From positions 13,389 to 53,700 of the forward strand of contig PXRZ01000005.1 in the NCBI GenBank assembly GCA_003022945.1: a stretch of DNA of 40,312 bases, read 5' to 3'. Positions 24,548 to 30,962 of this stretch are shown here, in pieces. Every line of letters starts with the position of its first letter. Position 1 is the stretch's first letter. A program made the position numbers and the translations under genes. The notes below the pieces were generated by a model. That model was not told the origin of the DNA, made no database searches, and saw only the letters and a program-made list of their open reading frames with translations. This stretch comes from Halobacteriales archaeon QS_8_69_73. GTDB taxonomy: Archaea; Halobacteriota; Halobacteria; Halobacteriales; Haloarculaceae.

Positions 24548-24843
24548 TGCTCGAGCTCGCCGCCGTCTTCGGGCTCGGGTTGCTCGCTGGGTACGCCCTC
24601 GGCTCGAGTGCTTCCGAAAACGCACCAGACTCCGTCCAGGCGCTGCTCGAAGACCCCGCGACCGAGGATGTCATGTACGCCGTGACCGACGTCGACGGGA
24701 TCGGACCGCACACCGCCCTCGAGATCGCCCGCGAGTACCGCTCGCCCGACGCGCTCGCCGCCGCCGATCGCGCCGACTTGGAGGCCATCAATGGCATCGG
24801 GGAGAATCGCGCTCGCGCTATCCGCTCTCGAACCTCCGAGTGA
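24547..24843 (+). CDS. membrane-anchored helix-hairpin-helix protein
   Basis: A 98-residue protein. The first 20 residues form a hydrophobic anchor (LELAAVFGLGLLAGYALG). The rest holds two helix-hairpin-helix motifs, VDGIGPHTALEIAREY (about 50-65) and INGIGENRARAIRS (about 79-92), as in DNA-binding HhH domains of repair proteins. An anchor plus HhH would tether DNA to the membrane, plausible during particle assembly or segregation. It is the last gene of the 20737-24843 operon. Confidence 0.72.
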   Translation: MLELAAVFGLGLLAGYALGSSASENAPDSVQALLEDPATEDVMYAVTDVDGIGPHTALEIAREYRSPDALAAADRADLEAINGIGENRARAIRSRTSE

Positions 24844-24861
24844 GCGTTTCCGACTTGTTAT

Positions 24862-24943
24862 AGAAGTCGTCACCGAACCCGCCGAACAACCCCCTCATCC
24901 CCCGTCCTTCTCGCCCGAGCCGAGGGACTAAGTGACGACTTCT
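24862..24943. repeat. 12-bp inverted repeat upstream of the second recombinase
   Basis: AGAAGTCGTCAC (24862-24873) is repeated inverted as GTGACGACTTCT (24932-24943), exactly. The left arm overlaps a smaller hairpin, CGACTT/AAGTCG with a 7-bp spacer (24851-24869). The right arm overlaps a 7-bp inverted repeat, ACTTCTT/AAGAAGT (24938-24953). The whole 114-bp gap is made of nested symmetric sites, as expected for recombinase or operator binding. Confidence 0.5.
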
Positions 24944-24957
24944 TCTAAGAAGTTCAC

Positions 24958-25575
24958 ATGAGGTTAGAGGCAACGAACCGCGACGACACCTACAAAGTCT
25001 GGATGACCGACCCCGAACTCGAGACCCTTCGCCGGGCCGCCGCCGACGGCGACGACCCGCTCCGGGACGATCTCGTCATTCAGCTCGGCGGCTACGTCGG
25101 GCTCCGCGCTTTCGAGGTGCCCCAGATTCAGGCGCAGCACGTCAAGCGGACCGACGACGGGGACCACTACCGCCTCCGGGTCCCTCGCGGGAAGGACACC
25201 GCCAACGGCGACGGGAAGCCGCGCGACGCCTACCTCCCGCCCGACGTCGAGAGCGATATCCACCGATACGTCAGCGTCGTCGACCTCGAGCAGCACGACC
25301 CACTGGTCGACCTCACCGAGCGCGGGGTTCGAGAGGTCGTCAAACGGACCGCTCGTCGAGCCGCCGAGGCGACCGGCGACGAGGACTTCCGGTACGTTTC
25401 CAGTCACGACCTCCGGCGCCGGTTCGCCCAGCGGCTTCTCGTCGACGAACAGGTGAACCCACGGGTAGTCATGCAGGTCGGCGGCTGGGACTCCTTCGCC
25501 GCCATCGAACCGTACCTTAATGCGCCGACGCCCGACGTGGTGAATGAGGCGTTCGAAGAGGCTGGCCTCGGCTGA
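24958..25575 (+). CDS. tyrosine recombinase catalytic domain (second recombinase)
   Basis: A 205-residue protein containing only the C-terminal catalytic fold. Residues fitting the R-K-HxxR-W-Y set are Arg50 (VGLRAFE), Lys79 (RGKD), His150 and Arg153 (SHDLRRRF), Trp177 (GGWDS) and Tyr186 (IEPYLN). The SAM-like core-binding domain found in XerC/D-type enzymes is missing; an initial 20-residue segment contributes little. Such minimal recombinases occur in haloarchaeal plasmids and viruses. Since the element has a full integrase at its end, this one may resolve dimers or act on the nested inverted repeats in its own promoter. It has the closest palindrome 6-16 bp before its ATG. Confidence 0.82.
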   Translation: MRLEATNRDDTYKVWMTDPELETLRRAAADGDDPLRDDLVIQLGGYVGLRAFEVPQIQAQHVKRTDDGDHYRLRVPRGKDTANGDGKPRDAYLPPDVESDIHRYVSVVDLEQHDPLVDLTERGVREVVKRTARRAAEATGDEDFRYVSSHDLRRRFAQRLLVDEQVNPRVVMQVGGWDSFAAIEPYLNAPTPDVVNEAFEEAGLG

Positions 25576-26766
25576 CTATTTGTAGGCCCGGACTTGGTCC
25601 CGGATGTCACGCATTGCTTGGTCCGGTATGTTGTGGGCGCTCCAGGAGTGCTCGCTGCCGTCGGAGAGATAGATGACCAGCTCGCCTCGCTCGTGATTTA
25701 GCCGGGTCACTTGGTCGTAGAAGAACTCCTGAGTCAACTGTCCCGAATTGTACGCCACATTCGGCATACTAATCCAGGCGCTCTCGACCACGCCTATCGA
25801 GGAATCGTCGATAACGACACTGAATATCTGGTATTTCCGCGGCTGGGAGACCAGTTCCTCGCCATTCTCCTCTCGCTCCATCACGTAGGCTGCTACGTTC
25901 GGTCCTGTTGCTCCGATCTTCTCCTTCGCCTTCGTCTCTATTTCTCCGGTGGAAAACTCGTATATCGGCTCATGGTACTCATCGACTGCGTCTATTCCGC
26001 GTTCACGCAACTCCTTCGTAATCCAGTAGCCGCCGGCTACGGACACCCCGGCGCCGGCGAGGAACCCGGTTCCTGCGGCACCCAGTTCGGCTAAAACGAA
26101 GAACACAAACGCACCTGCCACAAGCGAGAGCCCGTAGATTTTCATTTTATACTCCGACGGGTCCCAGACGTATCTCCAAGCATTCTCCTCGACTCGCTCC
26201 TCCCAATCGTCGGGGTCTCGTAGAAGATTCCGTAACTCGTCAACCTTCTCTCGGGGGCCTTCCCGGCGGTCGATTCGAGTCCTGCCGGTATCTTTGGGCC
26301 CTCCGACTTGCTGACGACCCTTTACCGGAGCGTATTCATCAAGCAGGTCGACGGCGTCTGTCTCATCTACCACTTCCATGAGGTCTTCCGCTCCGATCAA
26401 CCGTACGTTGAGTTCTTCCGCTCGGTCCTCTGCTCCCCTCGTGAACGATGAGGTAGTGACGACGGCACAGAAATCAACCCCTTCCTGCTCCCTGAGGGAG
26501 CCATACTGCTGGATTTCAGGACCACCAACCTTGTTATCCTCGCCGTACCGCTTTGCCTGAAGGACCGCGCGTTGTTCGAATCCGCCTTCGTTGCGACGTA
26601 GGACGACGTCGACGCCGGCGTCGGTGGAGGCCTGCCGAACTTCGGCATCCCACCCCTGCCGACGCCACAGATCGGCACAGAAGTGCTCGAAATCAATCGC
26701 GTCCATCCCCTGGAGCCGCCCGAGTACCTCGTCGGAATCTATCAGCGTATCGCGGGACCCGCTCAT
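25576..26766 (-). CDS. Mrr-type nuclease with membrane segments and a C-terminal PH-like domain
   Basis: A 396-residue protein. Residues about 20-130 form an Mrr/PD-(D/E)XK nuclease domain: DFEHFCADLWRRQGWDAEVRQ, then catalytic-type Asp53 (GVDVV) and Gln70-x-Lys72 (LQAKRY), then GGPEIQQYGSL. A charged linker precedes two hydrophobic helices (GLSLVAGAFVFFVLAELGAAG and FLAGAGVSVAGGYWI). The C-terminal about 110 residues (EFFYDQVTRLNHERGELVIYLSDGSEH) resemble a bacterial PH-type domain. The ATG at 26766 is chosen because upstream codons of a longer frame overlap a remnant of another gene. It converges on the second recombinase with no gap. Mrr enzymes cut modified DNA, so a defence or exclusion role is likely. 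Confidence 0.78.
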   Translation of the reverse strand: MSGSRDTLIDSDEVLGRLQGMDAIDFEHFCADLWRRQGWDAEVRQASTDAGVDVVLRRNEGGFEQRAVLQAKRYGEDNKVGGPEIQQYGSLREQEGVDFCAVVTTSSFTRGAEDRAEELNVRLIGAEDLMEVVDETDAVDLLDEYAPVKGRQQVGGPKDTGRTRIDRREGPREKVDELRNLLRDPDDWEERVEENAWRYVWDPSEYKMKIYGLSLVAGAFVFFVLAELGAAGTGFLAGAGVSVAGGYWITKELRERGIDAVDEYHEPIYEFSTGEIETKAKEKIGATGPNVAAYVMEREENGEELVSQPRKYQIFSVVIDDSSIGVVESAWISMPNVAYNSGQLTQEFFYDQVTRLNHERGELVIYLSDGSEHSWSAHNIPDQAMRDIRDQVRAYK

Positions 26767-26822
26767 TCCGATTTTCAAATTAGGCGTTCCTCGGATGAAG
26801 GTTTGGACCAACTCACCAGTTA

Positions 26823-26927
26823 TTAGACCGCGCTTGGATTCGGCTGCTGGGGGTGCTTCGCTGCATCCAGCCCCGAATGCAATGTACTTCCCTCGCATAA
26901 CCCTTGCTTTTTACTTTCGTAGACCAT
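26823..26927 (-). pseudogene. 3' remnant of a winged-helix repressor-family gene
   Basis: A 34-codon frame ends LDAAKHPQQPNPSAV, closely matching the end of the intact winged-helix gene at 28752-29045 (LDAAKHLERPNPKAMN). The DNA is also alike (GGTGCTTCG-y-yGCATC on the plus strand in both). Only the last roughly 20 codons survive. The remnant lies immediately upstream of the Mrr gene on the same strand, as though a former repressor gene was replaced. Confidence 0.6.
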
Positions 26928-26943
26928 TAGGCTTCAGCAGGAA

Positions 26944-27525
26944 ATGAGTCATCAAGACGCTCCTATCACTGGGACACCATTATGGGCCTTGAGTAAGGCG
27001 AGAACAATGGTCTTGTCCCTGCTTTTGATGACTTTCACACTTTTCATATTCTCTCTTCTAGCCATTCTTGTAGCGTTCAGCTCCCCCATTAGCCTTCCCT
27101 ACACCCTGATTGCATTCATTGGTCTTTCCATTATCGCCGCGAGTCATGCCACTCGCTATGGACTCGAAAATGAGGACAATGAGATATTCGAAAGCATGTC
27201 CTCTGTTTCAATGATGGAACGAATCTGGTTCATTTCAGCGTTGTTCTTGATCATATCCGCTGGCATTAGTGGTCTGATTCTCGTTTCAGCAGGTATCGCA
27301 ACTACATTTGCCACATCCATTGGAACGTTACCTGCTCTCATCGTGGCGCTTGTCCTTCCGGAGATTGACGCGCGACTCGGTAGAAGATTCAAAATCAGTA
27401 TAAGCAATCTATGCATCATCGGAGCGGTGAGCGCCCTTCGGTTGGGCGCCCGAGTTTACGCGGTTCGACAGGAAGTGATTTCACAGGCGGAACACAACGC
27501 CCGCTCGTTCATTACTCCTCGCTGA
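26944..27525 (+). CDS. AT-rich multi-membrane protein of unknown function
   Basis: A 193-residue protein with four or five hydrophobic segments (VLSLLLMTFTLFIFSLLAILVAF, LPYTLIAFIGLSIIAASHA, IWFISALFLIISAGISGLILV and LPALIVALVLPEI). Codon use and base composition are clearly more AT-rich than the neighbours, a sign of recent transfer. It is divergent from the Mrr gene and its 3' end overlaps the convergent membrane gene by 14 bp. It could belong with Mrr as a defence or exclusion cargo unit, or stand alone. No family is recognised. Confidence 0.65.
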   Translation: MSHQDAPITGTPLWALSKARTMVLSLLLMTFTLFIFSLLAILVAFSSPISLPYTLIAFIGLSIIAASHATRYGLENEDNEIFESMSSVSMMERIWFISALFLIISAGISGLILVSAGIATTFATSIGTLPALIVALVLPEIDARLGRRFKISISNLCIIGAVSALRLGARVYAVRQEVISQAEHNARSFITPR

Positions 27526-27790
27526 CCGAGGTGTAATCGCAGCGCACGTTCACCCATATCAACACGGTACACAGCAAGGCCGACGTCGCTATCGTCTCAG
27601 CTGTCGCGTCAACCCCAGCCACCGATACCGTCAGCTGGCCCGGTGCTACTTGATGAACCACCCATCCGAAAACTGCCCCGAATAGCAGTGAAAATCCCAC
27701 CTCAACAATTAATTTCACTGATCGCGCGACGAACCACTCAAGCGTATTTCCACGTTCGGTTTTTTCGATACACCAGTCACGTAGTGACAT
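27512..27790 (-). CDS. small membrane protein, last gene of the repressor operon
   Basis: A 92-residue protein whose ATG directly follows the TAA of the winged-helix gene upstream. It has two hydrophobic segments (LIVEVGFSLLFGAVFGWVVHQVA and TIATSALLCTVLIWVNV) and a charged N-terminus (LRDWCIEKTERGNTLEW). Its 3' end overlaps the opposite-strand membrane gene. The function is unknown. Position in a lysogeny-type operon makes superinfection exclusion conceivable. Confidence 0.6.
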   Translation of the reverse strand: MSLRDWCIEKTERGNTLEWFVARSVKLIVEVGFSLLFGAVFGWVVHQVAPGQLTVSVAGVDATAETIATSALLCTVLIWVNVRCDYTSVSEE

Positions 27791-28087
27791 TTATTCACCT
27801 CGTGGTGCATCCTTCGACAGCTGTCGGAGCCTCGAATCAATCTCTCCTTCGAGATAGAGTTTTCCGTCGGTTGTTATTTCGACCACGTCAGAGCCCTCAC
27901 CTCGAACGAAATGCACGAAGTCAGTAGACGCTAACCACCGGAGCCGCTCTCTGATTCTCGCCGGGTTGGCCTCGATGTTCTTCACGGCGACGATCTCCTC
28001 GGGGACCGCGTATGATTCTCCATCCAGATACTCGAGAATTCGCTCGTTGGGTCGCTCCTGCCACGATGCGTTTCGTCGTATTGGCAT
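27791..28087 (-). CDS. PhiH-repressor-like winged-helix protein (copy 3)
   Basis: A 98-residue winged-helix protein: NERILEYLDGESYAVPEEIVAVKNI, recognition helix region ARIRERLRWLASTDFVHFV, wing and closing strand (DVVEITTDGKLYLEGEID). The order of motifs matches the two copies nearer the divergent promoter. The start at 28087 is favoured over an ATG 7 codons upstream because it leaves an 11-bp gap from the lipoprotein stop and removes unrelated residues. Likely a DNA-binding regulator of the element. Confidence 0.7.
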   Translation of the reverse strand: MPIRRNASWQERPNERILEYLDGESYAVPEEIVAVKNIEANPARIRERLRWLASTDFVHFVRGEGSDVVEITTDGKLYLEGEIDSRLRQLSKDAPRGE

Positions 28088-28098
28088 GATGGGGGTGT

Positions 28099-28743
28099 TT
28101 AAGACCACTCAACCGTGTAGACCCCATCATCTCGAAACCGATGGAGATCGTCGTATCGAATCGAAATCTCGGATCGAGATACCCTCTCGGTAGCGGCGCC
28201 CCACCACATTTCTCTTGTCTCTCCCGCCGGGATTTCGTCCCCAAACCCTGGTTTTTTGCGGACCTGTAAATCTTTGAGGAATGGTTCCCGACAGCCGCCG
28301 TATTCGCACACCTTTAGTCCATTTGGCTTCGTCCCAAACGGATAATACGTTTCTGGACCCGTGAAGACCGCGAAACGCTTTGCAGAGCCCACTGTTGCCC
28401 ACATATCTTCGTTCGATATGTTCTTCGCTCGAATGTCTACAATCACCAGTTGCTCGTCATCATCAAGCTCATTAGAGCCATCTTCCCCTACCTGCGCGGG
28501 TACCTCGCCCCTGAGTATTTCGAAGTCGTCCACCGCCACCGCGACATCGTTCGGAGCGTTCGACCACTCGCCAAAATTGAGCGTCTCTGCCGGTGCTAAC
28601 TCGCTTTCGTCAGTGGGTTCGACGGTCGGCTCATCTCCTCGCTCTTCGCTTTCGTCGCCGTTGTTGATTGCGTCGGTGCATCCCGCCAGTGCGAGAACCG
28701 CGGCCGACATGGAGACCGCGTCGCGTCGTGTGATTTCTTTCAT
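28099..28743 (-). CDS. Tat-type lipoprotein
   Basis: A 214-residue protein: MKEITRRDAVSMSAAVLALAGC carries a twin-arginine motif and a lipobox with Cys22. A Glu/Asp/Pro-rich linker (25-55) precedes an extracytoplasmic beta-sandwich-like domain with DDEQLVIVDIRAKNISNEDMW and a final DDGVYTVEWS, resembling DUF4352-like folds. A Cys pair (VCEYGGC) may form a disulfide. It starts 8 bp after a winged-helix gene and belongs to the five-gene minus-strand operon. Surface lipoproteins expressed from prophage repressor operons often block superinfection; this is inference. Confidence 0.72.
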   Translation of the reverse strand: MKEITRRDAVSMSAAVLALAGCTDAINNGDESEERGDEPTVEPTDESELAPAETLNFGEWSNAPNDVAVAVDDFEILRGEVPAQVGEDGSNELDDDEQLVIVDIRAKNISNEDMWATVGSAKRFAVFTGPETYYPFGTKPNGLKVCEYGGCREPFLKDLQVRKKPGFGDEIPAGETREMWWGAATERVSRSEISIRYDDLHRFRDDGVYTVEWS

Positions 28744-28751
28744 TTTTGAGC

Positions 28752-29045
28752 TTAGTTCATCGCTTTCGGATTTGGCCGCTCGAGGTGCTTCGCCGCATCT
28801 AGTTCCCCACAGAGGTATCGCTGTCCCTCGCCGGCCAGCTCGAATACAATCCCGCCTTCGTAGGGGCGCGCCACCAGCCCGGTTTCCTCGAGTATCTTCA
28901 GCCGCTCGAAGGCGCGACGACATGAGGCCAGCATCGCGGTTTCGCGGTGGATTAGGGACGGTGTTGCCCAACCCTCGCTTTCGATATACTCAAGAATACG
29001 CTCGTCGAGCGGGCACATCCATTCAGCTGACTTCCGCTCGGTCAT
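28752..29045 (-). CDS. PhiH-repressor-like winged-helix protein (copy 2)
   Basis: A 97-residue protein with DERILEYIESEGWATPSLIHRE, a recognition-type helix (SCRRAFERLKILEETGLVARP), a beta wing (GIVFELAGEGQRYL) and the tail LDAAKHLERPNPKAMN, which is shared with a gene remnant near 26823-26927. The ATG overlaps the stop of copy 1 (ATGA). An upstream start exists but would overlap copy 1 extensively. Predicted transcription regulator. Confidence 0.72.
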   Translation of the reverse strand: MTERKSAEWMCPLDERILEYIESEGWATPSLIHRETAMLASCRRAFERLKILEETGLVARPYEGGIVFELAGEGQRYLCGELDAAKHLERPNPKAMN

Positions 29046-29353
29046 ATTTCCTCTGGCTCCTCGCCCGCGGTCGGTCCGTTCTGTTCCCCACCGTTCATCC
29101 AAGCGCTGTTCTCGGCGTCGTACTCCTCGTCGAGATACCCCTCTCCCTCCTCCGTGATCTGGTAGACCCCGTTCCCGAGCGGAATCAGCAGTCCATTGTC
29201 AGCGAGTTTGGAGCATCGCCGGGAGACGGACGGCTGCTGAATTCTCACTCCGTCTTCTTCCGCGATTTTACCAACAGGCATTGGACCCTGCTCCCTGAGA
29301 GTCTCAAGAATTCGGTCGTCCCATATCGTCATCCACGTACCCGACTGCCTCAT
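29042..29353 (-). CDS. PhiH-repressor-like winged-helix protein (copy 1, promoter-proximal)
   Basis: A 103-residue protein with WDDRILETLREQGPMPVGKIAEEDGVRIQQPSVSRRCSKLADNGLLIPLGNGVYQITEEGEGYLDEEYD: a canonical winged helix with the VSRRCSKLADNGLL recognition helix. This is the typical haloarchaeal phi-H-repressor-like family. The ATG at 29353 lies about 20 bp after a TATA-like GATATATG; a second ATG 7 codons later (29332) is also possible. As first gene of the minus-strand operon, facing the integrase operon, it is the best lysogeny-repressor candidate. Confidence 0.78.
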   Translation of the reverse strand: MRQSGTWMTIWDDRILETLREQGPMPVGKIAEEDGVRIQQPSVSRRCSKLADNGLLIPLGNGVYQITEEGEGYLDEEYDAENSAWMNGGEQNGPTAGEEPEEI

Positions 29354-29465
29354 TCAGATTGCAATGAATCATATATCAGATTAGTAGTAAGGTTACAAAC
29401 TGTACGAGATTGGAAATCTACTCCGACACCAGCAATACATTTTTGTATAGTTAATTCGTTCCTAA
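29354..29465. promoter_or_regulatory. divergent promoter / operator region of the repressor and integrase operons
   Basis: This AT-rich 112-bp segment is unlike its surroundings. On the minus strand, GATATATG near 29375-29385 could be the repressor TATA box. On the plus strand, ATACA and TGTAT (29435-29448) form an inverted repeat around TTTT; its right arm TTGTATAG could be a TATA box placing the integrase operon's transcript start near 29470. Overlap of an operator-like repeat with that box suggests repression of the integrase operon. Confidence 0.5.
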
Positions 29466-29558
29466 TCCACGAAACCGCCAAGCCTGTTGATGACTCTCGT
29501 CATCCAACGCATCGGGCCTGTGTCCATCGCACAGGCCCGAGAAAGGTGGTTTCGTGGA
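29466..29558 (+). ncRNA. 93-nt three-way-junction structure at the 5' end of the integrase operon
   Basis: The closing stem pairs 29466-29479 with 29545-29558 (14 bp, one G-U). Inside are two hairpins: GATGAC/GTCATC around TCTC (29489-29504, extendable by 2-4 pairs across a bulged C) and an 11-bp stem (29512-29522 with 29530-29540, core GGGCCTGTG/CACAGGCCC) around TCCATCG. The structure ends 7 bp before the ATG at 29566 and would lie at the very start of the mRNA if the TATA-like box near 29446 is used. It could be a structured leader, a separate small RNA, or a DNA cruciform. The pairings are seen directly; the function is unknown. Confidence 0.6.
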
Positions 29559-29565
29559 GTCTGTG

Positions 29566-30378
29566 ATGACCGACGAATCCACCGCGGGCGATGATGCCCG
29601 CACGGCGACAGACGCACTGCCTATCAAAAAACCCGACGCTGCGGTCCTTGGACGGGGGGAGACCCACATCCCTGACGAGGACGCTGTTCTACTGACCGAT
29701 GGTGGTCAGAGCGAGAACATGGCGTACTGGCGGCGGAACCTCGAAGCGGCTCTATCATCGATGGAGCCAGAGACGGCGGTCACGGAGCGCCACAACGCCG
29801 ACGGCCTGGTCATTACTCCAGTCGGCGGCAGCACCCGAGAAGAGCGTGCTGAACTGATTCACGCCCTGGAGCGCCGCGGCTTTGAGATCACTTCCTCATC
29901 TGAAGAGAAATACATCTACGTCGACGTGACCGACAGTCGGCTGGATCATCCCTTCGCCGACGAGGACGCTGACCTGCTGACCGACGGTGGCCACGCTCCC
30001 GGCCACAACCCCAGCGCGAATACTCCAAACTGGAATGAGGTCAGATCATCAAACTTCACTGACGGCGGCGTGACTCGGTTTCCTGAACTGCCAGGGTTTG
30101 AACGCGACATCCTCCTGACGCTGGCCCGCTCACAGCCGACGAACGGACAGGAGCTGCTCGCGGACCTTTCGACGCTCCGGGACGAGGACATCGGGGACGC
30201 CCGCCTCTACCCGCACCTCAACGAGCTGGCCGATGCCGGCCTCGTCGACAAGCGCGAAAACTTTCACGACGACCGGAGCCACGAGTACCGGCTCGCTGAT
30301 GCCGGCCGCCACACACTCCGCGAACACGCTCAGCGCCTCGAGGGCGCCGTCGAAGCTCTGGACGGAGGCCAGCGATGA
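29566..30378 (+). CDS. PadR-like winged-helix protein heading the integrase operon
   Basis: A 270-residue acidic protein. The N-terminal part contains spaced DAVLLTDGG / DADLLTDGG / SNFTDGG repeats and an alpha-beta segment (VTERHNADGLVITPVGG, ALERRGFEITSSSEEKYIYVDV). The C-terminal 95 residues form a PadR-like winged helix (FERDILLTLARSQPTNGQELLADL, ARLYPHLNELADAGLVDKRE, RSHEYRLADAGRHTLREHAQRL). The ATG at 29566 is preferred to a GTG four codons upstream that lies in the stem of the preceding structure. Its stop overlaps the next ATG. It probably regulates integration or excision. Confidence 0.75.
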   Translation: MTDESTAGDDARTATDALPIKKPDAAVLGRGETHIPDEDAVLLTDGGQSENMAYWRRNLEAALSSMEPETAVTERHNADGLVITPVGGSTREERAELIHALERRGFEITSSSEEKYIYVDVTDSRLDHPFADEDADLLTDGGHAPGHNPSANTPNWNEVRSSNFTDGGVTRFPELPGFERDILLTLARSQPTNGQELLADLSTLRDEDIGDARLYPHLNELADAGLVDKRENFHDDRSHEYRLADAGRHTLREHAQRLEGAVEALDGGQR

Positions 30379-30962
30379 GCTCCCAGCCCTTTCCCGGCTC
30401 CGGCGTCGTCCCCCGCGGCTCGGAAGTCGACCACATCAACCCTGACGAGTTCCTCGTCCGCTGCACCGCCTGCGGGCGCATCGGTCGCAAGGACGGCCGC
30501 GGCCGTGCTCACAGGCTCGCGGACAACCACGCGCTCCGATGCTCGCAGACGGGCGTCACGCCCGTCTCTTCGACCGATACGGCGGCCACTGCCGACGCGG
30601 CGGAGACGACCGTCGCCGACGGCGGCCTCGAGGTCACCCAGGCGGACCTCCGCGGCGAGGGGATCGTCGTCGAGTACGACTCGGTCAGCGAGCGCGCGAC
30701 GCGCCAGCGCATCGCTGGCGACGTCGTCGCGATGCTGCCCGCTCCCGAAGATCGCGACGATGTCGAGCACTCGGGGGTCGTGCTTCGGCTGTCGGACGGC
30801 CGTCGGCGGCTCGTCGACGTCCTCCAGGACCGCGTGAAGTGCTCCACCAATGGTGGTCGGGACATTCAGTGGCGCACCATCGGCTATCTCGAGCGTCTCG
30901 CGTCGCCCGATGAACCCGACCGGTCGCCCCGGTTCGAGGGTGCTCTCAGGAGGGACGCATGA
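30375..30962 (+). CDS. CxxC zinc-binding protein of the integrase operon
   Basis: A 195-residue protein. The N-terminus holds a zinc-type site (VRCTACGRIGRKDGRGRAHRLADNHALRCSQTG: Cys-x2-Cys, then His and Cys). The C-terminal half is a compact domain with GIVVEYDSVSERATRQRIAGDVVAML and SGVVLRLSDGRRRLVDVL. No named family is recognised. It is coupled by ATGA overlaps on both sides, so it is made in step with the regulator and the J-domain protein. Confidence 0.7.
   Translation: MSSQPFPGSGVVPRGSEVDHINPDEFLVRCTACGRIGRKDGRGRAHRLADNHALRCSQTGVTPVSSTDTAATADAAETTVADGGLEVTQADLRGEGIVVEYDSVSERATRQRIAGDVVAMLPAPEDRDDVEHSGVVLRLSDGRRRLVDVLQDRVKCSTNGGRDIQWRTIGYLERLASPDEPDRSPRFEGALRRDA

Noticed and set aside
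29562-29568. GTGATGA resembling the C box of a C/D guide RNA
   Set aside because: No D box (CTGA) at suitable distance and no C'/D' pair; the bases are part of the start region of a coding gene.
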